Of a stretch of DNA of 64,000 nucleotides, positions 24,472 through 31,202 are shown in pieces. Within the stretch, counting starts at the first letter, position 1, and the number at the start of each line of letters is the position of its first letter. The notes beneath the pieces are model-generated. The model worked only from the letters and a program-made list of their open reading frames with translations. It did no database searches and had not been told where the DNA came from. This DNA is from Streptomyces sp. GESEQ-35 (GTDB lineage: Bacteria; Actinomycetota; Actinomycetes; Streptomycetales; Streptomycetaceae), in assembly GCF_017948485.1 (NCBI RefSeq), contig NZ_JAFFSX010000008.1, positions 248,001 to 312,000 of the forward strand. Reading direction: 5' to 3'. Position numbers and translations under genes: made by a program.

Positions 24472-26066
24472 GCCCGCAACCTAGCGGAGGGGTCTGACAA
24501 CGCCCCTTCGTCGCCGGCGCTCCTCGGCCCGGTGATCGGCGGCACCGGCACATCGACCGTCCGTGCAAGCCGCGCACCCTCCGGCCCGTAGACCGCGCGA
24601 GGCTCCGGGAACAGCCGCAGCAGCGTCAGGAAGAGCACCGCGGCCACGATCAGCGCCAGCGGCAGACCGATGTCGACGCCGTTCGCCAGATCGCCCAGCG
24701 GGCCGACGAACTGGCCCGGGATGTTGGTGAAGAGCACGCCGAGCAGCGCGGCGACCCACCAGGCGGTCATGCCCCGCCAGTTCCAGCCGTGCGCGAACCA
24801 GTAACGGCCGCCGCGCTGACGCCTGTTGAAGACCTGGAGGGCGTCCGGGTCGTACCAGCCGCGCCGGGTGTAGAAGCCCAGCATCATCACGACCATCCAC
24901 GGCGTGGTGCACGTGATGATCATGGTGGCGAAGGTCGAGATCGACTGCACCAGGTTGAGACCGAAGCGTCCGATGAAGATGAACACGATCGACGCGGCGC
25001 CGACCAGCAGCGTCGCCTGCACCCGCGACAGCCGCGGGAAGACGGAGGAGAAGTCAAGACCGGTGCCGTACAGCGCGGTCGTGCCCGTCGACATGCCGCC
25101 GATCAGCGCCAGCAGACACACCGGCAGGAAGAACCAGCCAGGTGAGATCGCCAACAGCCCGCCCACGAAGTCGGGGGCGGCCGGATCGACGTAGTCCGGC
25201 GCCTTCGTCGCGATGATGCTGGCGGTCGCCAGGCCGAAGAGGAACGGCAGCAGCGTCGCGATCTGCGACAGGAACGCGGCGCCGATCACCCTGCGGCGCG
25301 GGGTGCTCGCCGGGATGTAGCGCGACCAGTCGCCCAGGAACGCTCCGAACGACACCGGGTTGGACAGCACGATCAGGGTCGCGCCGATGAACGACGGCCA
25401 GAACAAGGACTGCGTCGCCGCGTCCGCGGAGTCCGTGAAGACGCCGGCGTACGACGGGTCGAAGTCGCCGGCGAACGCGATCGCACCGACCAGGAACAGC
25501 GCGGTCGCCGAGGTCACCGCGACCTTGTTGACGAACAGCATGAACCGGAAGCCGTACACACAGACCGCGAGGACCAGCACCGCGAACAGCGCGTACGCGA
25601 CGACGTACGACGGCGTGGAGCGGTCCAGGCCGAACAGCCGGTGTGCGCCGCCGACCAGGGCGTCGCCGGAGCTCCACACGGAGATCGAGAAGAAGGCGAT
25701 GGCCGTGAGCAGGGACAGGAACGAGCCGATCACGCGGCCGTGCACACCCAGGTGTGCCGATGACGAGACGGCGTTGTTCGTGCCGTTCACCGGGCCGAAC
25801 ACGGCCATCGGGCACAGGATCAGCGCACCGACGACGACTCCGAGGAGCGTGGCCGCGAGCCCCTGCCAGAAGGACAGGCCGAACAGGATCGGGAACGCGC
25901 CGAGGACGCAGGTGGAGAAGGTGTTGGCGCCGCCGAAGGCGAGCCGGAACAGATCGAGCGGGGTCGCGGTGCGGTCCGCGTCGGGGATGCGGTCGACGCC
26001 ATGGGTCTCGACCTCGGTCAGAGACGGAGGCGGCGGCGTCGGGGAGGAGGCGGGCTGCGAGGACAA
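24468..26066 (-). CDS. NCS1-family nucleobase:cation symporter (cytosine permease-like)
   Basis: 532 aa, TTG start with GGAG about 6 nt upstream. About 12 TM segments; the N-terminal VDRIPDADRTATPLDLFRLAFGGANTF and FGPVNGTNNAVSSSAHLGVHGR are typical of the cytosine/purine/hydantoin permease group. Members carry nucleobases, allantoin, hydantoins or related cyclic amides with H+ or Na+. It heads the operon with a hydrolase and two hydroxyacid-oxidising enzymes, an unusual set for a nucleobase permease, so its substrate may differ. Confidence 0.92.
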   Translation of the reverse strand: MSSQPASSPTPPPPSLTEVETHGVDRIPDADRTATPLDLFRLAFGGANTFSTCVLGAFPILFGLSFWQGLAATLLGVVVGALILCPMAVFGPVNGTNNAVSSSAHLGVHGRVIGSFLSLLTAIAFFSISVWSSGDALVGGAHRLFGLDRSTPSYVVAYALFAVLVLAVCVYGFRFMLFVNKVAVTSATALFLVGAIAFAGDFDPSYAGVFTDSADAATQSLFWPSFIGATLIVLSNPVSFGAFLGDWSRYIPASTPRRRVIGAAFLSQIATLLPFLFGLATASIIATKAPDYVDPAAPDFVGGLLAISPGWFFLPVCLLALIGGMSTGTTALYGTGLDFSSVFPRLSRVQATLLVGAASIVFIFIGRFGLNLVQSISTFATMIITCTTPWMVVMMLGFYTRRGWYDPDALQVFNRRQRGGRYWFAHGWNWRGMTAWWVAALLGVLFTNIPGQFVGPLGDLANGVDIGLPLALIVAAVLFLTLLRLFPEPRAVYGPEGARLARTVDVPVPPITGPRSAGDEGALSDPSARLRA

Positions 26067-26277
26067 GGGGGCTCCAGCGAGGGCACGGCGGTGGAGCGCG
26101 GGGTGGCGCGGCGGCGTCGGGGAGGGGATGGGCGGTCGCCGTCGCTGGGGTGTGCGGCGGGAACGGGTGCCGTCCTCTCGGGGGGTCTGCCGACGTTAAG
26201 GCCGGGTGCGGGACCCACACCAGAGGACGATTCATCCACCTTTCCGGCCGTGAGTGGATGAATCCTCCACCACCCCT

Positions 26278-26829
26278 TTACTTGCCCTCCTCCGGGGTGT
26301 CCTCGGGCTCCGCGTCGGGTCCCTGGGCGCGCACCCGCTGGACGTGTTCCAGGGAGTCCCGGAGTTCGGCGAGCCAGTCGTCGGTGTGCCGCTGCACCAG
26401 GCGTACGCACCAGGCGAGGGCGTCGCTGCGGCTGCGGGCGACCCCGCCGGCGATGAGCGTGTCCAGGACCTGACGCTCGGGCTGGCGCAGCCGCGTCATG
26501 ACGGGCGCGGCCACATGCGTGAAGAGGGCGCGCTCACCGCCGCACTCCACGCCCCAGGACACCTTCCGGCGGAACCGGTGCTCGGCCTCGCGGGCCACCT
26601 CGATCCGGGCCTCGCGGGTGCGCTCCCGGAACTCCTCGATCCGGCCTTGTACGGCCGCCTCCCGCTCGGCCGCCGGGGCGTCCTTGGCCAGGCGCGGTTC
26701 GGGGATGCGGCCGATGACGGTGATCTCCTCGCGGTCCACCGTCACCTCGACCAGCTCTTCGAAGAGGTCGTCGGACAGTCGGCCGGCGAACCAGCCCCGT
26801 AGCTTCTCTCGCTGCTCTGTCGTAATCAT
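26278..26829 (-). CDS. Hypothetical protein with C-terminal ribbon-helix-helix-like segment
   Basis: 183 aa from ATG 26829; the frame is open further upstream but the sequence there is AT-richer and non-coding in character. I do not recognise a named family. The first half is rich in charged residues and predicted helical (REAAVQGRIEEFRERTREARIEVAREAEHRFRRKVSWG). Near the C-terminus, VLDTLIAGGVARSRSDALAWCVRLVQRH resembles the second half of ribbon-helix-helix repressors, where SRSDALA forms the turn. A palindrome, GTAATTAC, touches the start codon, which would suit autoregulation. DNA binding is a reasonable but untested reading. Confidence 0.7.
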   Translation of the reverse strand: MITTEQREKLRGWFAGRLSDDLFEELVEVTVDREEITVIGRIPEPRLAKDAPAAEREAAVQGRIEEFRERTREARIEVAREAEHRFRRKVSWGVECGGERALFTHVAAPVMTRLRQPERQVLDTLIAGGVARSRSDALAWCVRLVQRHTDDWLAELRDSLEHVQRVRAQGPDAEPEDTPEEGK

Positions 26830-26837
26830 GTAATTAC
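26830..26837. promoter_or_regulatory. GTAATTAC palindrome at the start of the hypothetical regulator gene
   Basis: An 8-bp perfect palindrome directly abuts the ATG of the gene at 26829, with a further GTAAT copy (read on the minus strand) just upstream. A possible -10 (TAATGG) and -35 (TTGCCT, 16-bp spacer) would give a leaderless transcript, so a bound protein here would block it. Confidence 0.35.
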
Positions 26838-27154
26838 CATTACTCGCCTGTCGAGCGAAGGCAAGGGGGCGCGGGAGAGTGCGCCCAGGGCTGAACCGCA
26901 ATGTTTCAGGACGATTAACGAGCACGGGAAATCCGGCCACTCAAGCGCTTTCGGCGATCAAGAGTGGCTTGGTTCCGGGCTTGGAACGTTCGAATTCCGT
27001 GACTTCACGCCACTGATTCAACACGCAATGTTACTGAAACCCATGGGGTCGATGTGACCTCCGGCGGTGGACTCGGCAGACTCGCGCTCGCCGATCCGGC
27101 ACCGATCGAGCCGGCTGAGGCACACCCTCAATTTCAAGCGGAAGGATGCACACA

Positions 27155-27598
27155 ATGCGGAACACCGCGCGCTGGGCAGCAACCCTGGGTCTCACGGTCA
27201 CCGCCGTCTGCGGACCCCTCACCGGGGCCGCGCTCGCGACCCCGGCCGCCGCCCCCGCCACCCCCGACGCGCTCTACGCCCCCTCGGCTCTGGTGCTCAC
27301 CACCGGCCACGGCGAAAGCGCCGCCACCGTCACCCCGGAACGCGCGGTCACCTTGACCTGCGCCCCAACGGCCTCCGGCACCCATCCGGTGGCCGACGGG
27401 GCCTGCGCCGAACTGCGCGGCGCCGGCGGGGACTTCGACGCGCTGACGACCAGAGCCGGCGTGCTGTGCACCAAGCAGTACGACCCGGTGCTCGTCACCG
27501 TCGACGGCGTCTGGCAGGGCAAGCGTGTCTCCTACGAGCGCACGTTCTCCAACGAGTGCGTGAAGAACTCCTACGGGACCAGCGTCTTCACGTTCTGA
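27155..27598 (+). CDS. Streptomyces subtilisin inhibitor (SSI) family protease inhibitor
   Basis: 147 aa. ATG 27155 is chosen because GGAAGG (27140-27145) is 9 nt upstream; ATG 27146 is too close. A signal peptide ends near ALA, followed by a short propeptide-like stretch and the mature LYAPSALVLTTGHGESA. The SSI disulphide cysteines are present (LTCAP, GACAEL, VLCTKQ, NECVK), as is VTVDGVWQGKRVSYERTF. The reactive site is CTKQYDPV, so P1 is Lys, as in the trypsin- and plasmin-inhibiting members, rather than the Met of SSI itself. It is secreted and blocks extracellular serine proteases. Confidence 0.96.
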   Translation: MRNTARWAATLGLTVTAVCGPLTGAALATPAAAPATPDALYAPSALVLTTGHGESAATVTPERAVTLTCAPTASGTHPVADGACAELRGAGGDFDALTTRAGVLCTKQYDPVLVTVDGVWQGKRVSYERTFSNECVKNSYGTSVFTF

Positions 27599-27692
27599 GG
27601 GACCGGGATCGCACGGTCCTCGTGAGCAACGGCAGTGGCGCGTAGCTGGGGAGTGCGAGCCCTGCGACGGGGTCTCCTGCGATCTCGCAATA

Positions 27693-27725
27693 GGCCGGCG
27701 GACGGAGTGGGGCCGTCCGCCGGCC
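27693..27725. terminator. Bidirectional terminator between the SSI and STAS genes
   Basis: GGCCGGCGGACGG (27693-27705) and CCGTCCGCCGGCC (27713-27725) form a perfect 13-bp stem with a 7-nt loop, about 95 nt after the SSI stop and 8 nt beyond the STAS stop. Confidence 0.85.
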
Positions 27726-27732
27726 CTTCATG

Positions 27733-28146
27733 TCACTCACCGTCCCCCGGGATGCCGGGCAGCGGAGGAAACCGGTCCAGCAGCCCCGCTGCGCGCAGCA
27801 GTCGGCGCAGTCGGGGATCGCCGGTGACGATCCGCAGTCGGCCGCCGCGCGCCGATGCGCGAGCCTCGGCCCGGCACAGCACGCGCAGGCCGGAGCAGTC
27901 GAAGAAGTCCACGCGCCGCAGATCGGCCAGCACGTCCGGCTCCGGCCCGGCGGTCGCGGCATCGAGATGCTCCGCGAGAAATCCAGCGGTCGCCAGGTCG
28001 ATGTCACCGGCCACCTCGACCACGGTGAACGGACCGTGCCTCCGGGTGCGGGCATGCGTGTTCGGAGCGGGTCCGGCAGATGTGGAGGTGTCCGCGACCG
28101 GGCCCTCGACCGGTTCGTGAGCACGGCCGTCGGATTCCGGCGTCAT
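27733..28146 (-). CDS. STAS-domain anti-sigma factor antagonist
   Basis: 137 aa from ATG 28146 with GGAG 7 nt upstream. The C-terminal ~105 residues are a STAS domain: FTVVEVAGDIDLATAGFL, then LADLRRVDFFDCSGLRVL, where the Ser in DCSGL is the usual phosphorylation site (DSSGL in SpoIIAA/RsbV). The N-terminal ~35 residues are acidic and variable. Such proteins bind anti-sigma kinases when unphosphorylated and free a sigma factor. No kinase or sigma gene is adjacent; SpoIIE-type phosphatases at 7288, 39808 and 42120 are possible partners. Confidence 0.9.
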   Translation of the reverse strand: MTPESDGRAHEPVEGPVADTSTSAGPAPNTHARTRRHGPFTVVEVAGDIDLATAGFLAEHLDAATAGPEPDVLADLRRVDFFDCSGLRVLCRAEARASARGGRLRIVTGDPRLRRLLRAAGLLDRFPPLPGIPGDGE

Positions 28147-28304
28147 GTCCGCTCCACCTCGCCAGAGGGCGCATTCGATCTCGGGACCTACCCATAGGGA
28201 CGCTCGGCCACCCCTGGAGTGAGCGCCCGCGAGCACCAGTTCACTCGACGTGGTGAATTCCCGGTGGGAGGAGTTGACTTTCAAACGGAGACTCCGGCAG
28301 TACT

Positions 28305-28340
28305 GAGGGGCCGCCGTCTCCCTGTAGGCGGCGGCCCCTC
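28305..28340. terminator. Terminator after the MFS transporter gene
   Basis: GAGGGGCCGCCG (28305-28316) and CGGCGGCCCCTC (28329-28340) form a perfect 12-bp stem with a 12-nt loop, 28 nt beyond the transporter stop on the minus strand. Confidence 0.8.
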
Positions 28341-28367
28341 GGTCATGGGGTCATGAGGCCGTACGGC

Positions 28368-29867
28368 TCACATGTGGACGACCGGTGCGGCGTCCGCGTC
28401 CTGCTGCGGAACCCCGCGGCGGTAGAGCAGGAACGCGATCACGGTGCCCGCCGCGAAGAGGCCCGCCGACCACCAGAAGGCGGTGGTGTAGCTCTCGATC
28501 GTGGCCTGTGCCTGCACCAGCTTGTTCGTGGCGTCCCGGCCGGAGAGGTAGCTGGTCGCGGCGCTCGCGGCGAGCGTGTTGAGCAGCGCCGTACCGATCG
28601 AACCGCCCACCTGCTGCATGGCGTTGACGGTGGCGGAGGCGACGCCCGCGTCCTCGGCCGCCACCCCGCCGGTGGCCATCTGCATGGCCGGCGGCATCAC
28701 CAGGCCGAGTCCCGCGCCGATGACGATCAGCTGGGGCAGTACCGCGCTCACGTAGTCCGAGCCGACCCCGATACCGGTCAGCCAGGCCATGCCGCCCGTG
28801 GCGATCGCGAAGCCCAGCGGGATCACGGCCTTGGGGCCGAGCCGTGGCACCAGCTTCGTGGTGCCGAGCTGGGCCGCGATCATCAGCGCTCCGACCATCG
28901 GCAGGAAGGCCACGCCGGTCTTCGTCGGGCTGAAGCCCAGGTTCAGCTGGAGGTAGTAGGTGAGGAACAGGAACACACCGAACATGCCGGCGCCGGAGAG
29001 CAGCACGGCCAGGAACGACGCCCCACGGTCCCGGTCGAGCAGGATGCGCAGGGGCAGCAGCGGGTGGGACGCACGGGTCTGCCACCATGCGAAGGCCGCC
29101 AGCAACACACCACCGGCGATCAGGAAGCCCCATGTCTGCGGCGAGGACCAGTCGTGCGTCTCGGCGTTCGAGAAGCCGAAGACCAGGCCGAACAGACCAC
29201 CGGCGACCAGAATCGTGCCCGGCACGTCCAGCTTGGAGTTCGCGGCGTCGCGGTGGTTGCTCAGCAGCATCCAGCCGCCGGCGAAGGCGACGACGGCGAT
29301 GACCACGTTGACGTAGAGAGTCCAGCGCCAGTCGAAGGCGTCGGTCAGGATGCCGCCGAGCAGCAGGCCCACCGCACCGCCGGCGCCCGCGATCGCGCCG
29401 TACACGCTGAACGCCTTGGCGCGCTCCCGGGCATCGGTGAAGGTCGTGTTGAGGAGGGAGAGCGCGGCGGGCGCGAGGAGGGCGCCGAAGACACCCTGGA
29501 GCGCACGGGCGACGACCAGCATCTCGAAACTCGTCGCGGCGCCGCCCAGCGCGGACACGGCGCCGAAGCCGACGACCCCGATGAGGAAGGCGGGCTTGCG
29601 GCCGAACAGGTCGGCGATCCGTCCGCCGAGCAGCAGCAGGGAGGCGAACGCCAGCGCGTACGCCGTCACGATCCACTGCCGGTTGCCGTCGGAGAAGCCG
29701 AGGTCGGCCTGGGCCGACGGCAGGGCGATGTTCACGATCGTGGCGTCGAGAACAACCATCAGCTGTGCGAGCGCGACGATCGCGAGAATCCACCATCGCT
29801 TGGGGGAGGCCTCGGTCGGCGCCCCGGCACCCGTGCGGGCGCCTTCGGCCAGGGTCTTCTGGGACAT
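28368..29867 (-). CDS. MFS drug exporter, DHA2 family (14 TM, EmrB/QacA type)
   Basis: 499 aa from ATG 29867; a TTG 36 nt upstream is also in frame but lacks a ribosome-binding site. Fourteen TM segments are visible, with the DHA2 motif LDATIVNIALPS in TM1, GRIADLFGRKPAF (motif A) after TM2 and GAIAGAGGAVGLLLGGILTD (antiporter motif C region) in TM5. Such proteins export hydrophobic drugs or metabolites by proton antiport. Two palindromic operators lie in the upstream region, suggesting TetR-type repression, but no tetR gene is adjacent. Confidence 0.93.
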   Translation of the reverse strand: MSQKTLAEGARTGAGAPTEASPKRWWILAIVALAQLMVVLDATIVNIALPSAQADLGFSDGNRQWIVTAYALAFASLLLLGGRIADLFGRKPAFLIGVVGFGAVSALGGAATSFEMLVVARALQGVFGALLAPAALSLLNTTFTDARERAKAFSVYGAIAGAGGAVGLLLGGILTDAFDWRWTLYVNVVIAVVAFAGGWMLLSNHRDAANSKLDVPGTILVAGGLFGLVFGFSNAETHDWSSPQTWGFLIAGGVLLAAFAWWQTRASHPLLPLRILLDRDRGASFLAVLLSGAGMFGVFLFLTYYLQLNLGFSPTKTGVAFLPMVGALMIAAQLGTTKLVPRLGPKAVIPLGFAIATGGMAWLTGIGVGSDYVSAVLPQLIVIGAGLGLVMPPAMQMATGGVAAEDAGVASATVNAMQQVGGSIGTALLNTLAASAATSYLSGRDATNKLVQAQATIESYTTAFWWSAGLFAAGTVIAFLLYRRGVPQQDADAAPVVHM

Positions 29868-29913
29868 CGGGGAACCACTCCAGGGAAGTCGCTCGAAGGT
29901 CAAGAGAGCGTAA

Positions 29914-29928
29914 ACGAAACTGTTTCGT
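29914..29928. promoter_or_regulatory. Palindromic operator 1 upstream of the MFS gene
   Basis: ACGAAACTGTTTCGT is a perfect 15-bp palindrome with a central T, 47 nt before the transporter start and just upstream of a possible -10 (TACGCT on the minus strand, 29907-29912). Its form is typical of TetR-family operators. Confidence 0.75.
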
Positions 29929-29952
29929 ACACATCGAGGCTAGTCCCGTTAC

Positions 29953-29974
29953 AGCGAAACGGCAACGTTTCGCT
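29953..29974. promoter_or_regulatory. Palindromic operator 2 in the MFS divergent region
   Basis: AGCGAAACG and CGTTTCGCT form perfect 9-bp arms around GCAA. It shares the CGAAAC/GTTTCG core with operator 1 25 bp away, so the same dimeric repressor probably binds both, and the second lies directly before the ribosome-binding site of the divergent remnant ORF. Confidence 0.7.
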
Positions 29975-29983
29975 GAGGAGGAT

Positions 29984-30199
29984 GTGTGTGACGTGCGCAA
30001 CGGCGTATTCGAGGTCGACGGGGCCGCGCTGCGGGCGGCGCCGCTCCCGGTCGTGCCGGCGGCCGGCGCCGAAGACCGCGGTACGTACCACGCCCGGCCA
30101 TCCATCGAGATCGCCCGCCGGATCGGCGCGCCCTGGGCGGAGTTCCCCGGCGTCCACATGGAGTTCCTCCGGAACCCGGGTGGTCCTAGTATTCCTTGA
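29984..30199 (+). pseudogene. Remnant of an alpha/beta hydrolase (C-terminal fragment, about 71 codons)
   Basis: Downstream of a good AGGAGG (29976-29981) an open frame starts at GTG 29984 or 29993 and keeps coding-like G/C third positions to TGA 30199. Its end, HARPSIEIARRIGAPWAEFPGVHMEFLRNPGG, reads like the last helix and His-loop of an alpha/beta hydrolase (FPG.H..F), while the front lacks the nucleophile elbow and most of the fold. I interpret it as a gene that lost its middle. It diverges from the MFS exporter and shares its operators. A genuine small protein is the alternative. Confidence 0.55.
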
Positions 30200-30225
30200 C
30201 GGGAATATAACCGCCGAGGCATATT
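30190..30225 (+). promoter_or_regulatory. Promoter and operator of the ArsR-SRPBCC operon
   Basis: TATTCC (30190-30195) and GGAATA (30202-30207) flank TTGACG, which is itself a good -35 (30196-30201). CATATT (30220-30225) is a -10 after an 18-bp spacer. Transcription would start at or next to ATG 30232. An ArsR-type dimer on this palindrome would cover the -35, giving autorepression. Confidence 0.65.
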
Positions 30226-30231
30226 GGAGTC

Positions 30232-30576
30232 ATGTCCGACGCCGCCCTCTGGACCGCACTCGCCGATCCCCACCGGCGCGCCATCGTCGCCCTGCTTCTG
30301 GAGCGGCCGCGGCCCGTCGGGGAGATCGTGGAGGCATGCGGTCTGAGCCAGCCGAGCACCTCGAAGCATCTGCGGGTGCTGCGTGATGCCGGACTGGTGC
30401 GGGTACGACAGGACGCGCAGCGTCGCGTCTACGCCCTCGACCCGGCGCCGATCGAGGAACTCGACGCCTGGCTGGCCCCGTACCGCAGGCTCTGGAACCG
30501 CAGCCTGGACGCCCTGGGCCGCCGCCTGGACGAGACGTCGGACGACTCCACCGAGGACCTCTCTCCAAAGGACTGA
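30232..30576 (+). CDS. ArsR-family winged-helix repressor
   Basis: 114 aa. MSDAALWTALADPHRRAIVALL, then GEIVEACGLSQPSTSKHLRVLRDAGLVRVRQDAQRRVYAL, is the full ArsR winged helix. There is no metal-binding Cys motif (ELCVC) in the recognition helix, so it belongs to the SdpR-like group that is usually paired with an SRPBCC protein, as here, 6 nt downstream. It likely represses its own promoter at the overlapping palindrome. Confidence 0.93.
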   Translation: MSDAALWTALADPHRRAIVALLLERPRPVGEIVEACGLSQPSTSKHLRVLRDAGLVRVRQDAQRRVYALDPAPIEELDAWLAPYRRLWNRSLDALGRRLDETSDDSTEDLSPKD

Positions 30577-30582
30577 TCCACC

Positions 30583-31110
30583 ATGTCCGTCGAACGCACC
30601 GGCACCTATCTGACCCTGGACGACGGCCGTCCGGCCGTCCGCTTCACCCGTACCTACGACCATCCCGTCGAGCGCGTCTGGCAGTTCGTGACCGACGCAG
30701 ACGAACTCGTCCACTGGTTCCCGTCCCGTGCCGAGATCGAGCTGCGTCCCGGGGGCGCGATCAAGTTCAGCGGCGACCCGGGCATGGCGGACTCCACGGG
30801 CCAGGTGCTCGCGGTCGAGGCGCCCAGGCACCTGTCCTTCGAGTGGGGCGGCGACGAACTGCACTTCGACCTGGAGGCCCTGGACGGCAAGCGCACCCGT
30901 TTCACGCTCACCAACATCCTGATCGCCGAGAACACGGCCGCCCGCAACGGCGCAGGCTGGGACGTCTGCCTCTCCGCCCTCGACGCCAGGGCCCGGGGCG
31001 AACACTTCGAGGGCCCGCACGCGGGGGTGAACGCGCCCTGGGAGGCGGTCTACGCAAGCTGGGTCGAGGCGGGAGTCCCGTCCGGCGCGCCCATCCCGGG
31101 CGTGGACTGA
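30583..31110 (+). CDS. SRPBCC (AHSA1/START-like) family protein
   Basis: 175 aa. FTRTYDHPVERVWQFVTDADELVHWFPSRAEIELRPGGAIKF and the later FTLTNILIAEN...GWDVCLSALDARARG are typical of AHSA1-domain proteins, which form a deep hydrophobic pocket for a small ligand. ArsR-SRPBCC pairs are common in actinobacteria; the SRPBCC protein may bind the effector of the repressor or modify it. The ligand is unknown. A hairpin follows immediately after the stop. Confidence 0.9.
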   Translation: MSVERTGTYLTLDDGRPAVRFTRTYDHPVERVWQFVTDADELVHWFPSRAEIELRPGGAIKFSGDPGMADSTGQVLAVEAPRHLSFEWGGDELHFDLEALDGKRTRFTLTNILIAENTAARNGAGWDVCLSALDARARGEHFEGPHAGVNAPWEAVYASWVEAGVPSGAPIPGVD

Positions 31111-31131
31111 CCGCGCCCCGAAGGGGCGCGG
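31111..31131. terminator. Terminator hairpin and dispersed Streptomyces 3' repeat
   Basis: CCGCGCCCC and GGGGCGCGG form a perfect 9-bp stem with a GAA loop directly after the SRPBCC stop. The following GGAACTGCGCGACCAGCCAC continues to about 31175 and matches, from memory, a sequence often found after genes across Streptomyces genomes; no second copy is in this window. Confidence 0.75.
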
Positions 31132-31202
31132 GGAACTGCGCGACCAGCCACAACGGTGCCGCAGACGACGAACGGCCGAACGCGGCACCACTCAGCGGAG
31201 CG

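Noticed and set aside
28147..28284. N-terminal extension of the STAS protein
   Set aside because: The frame is open, but ATG 28146 has a good ribosome-binding site and the upstream part has no STAS or other recognisable sequence.
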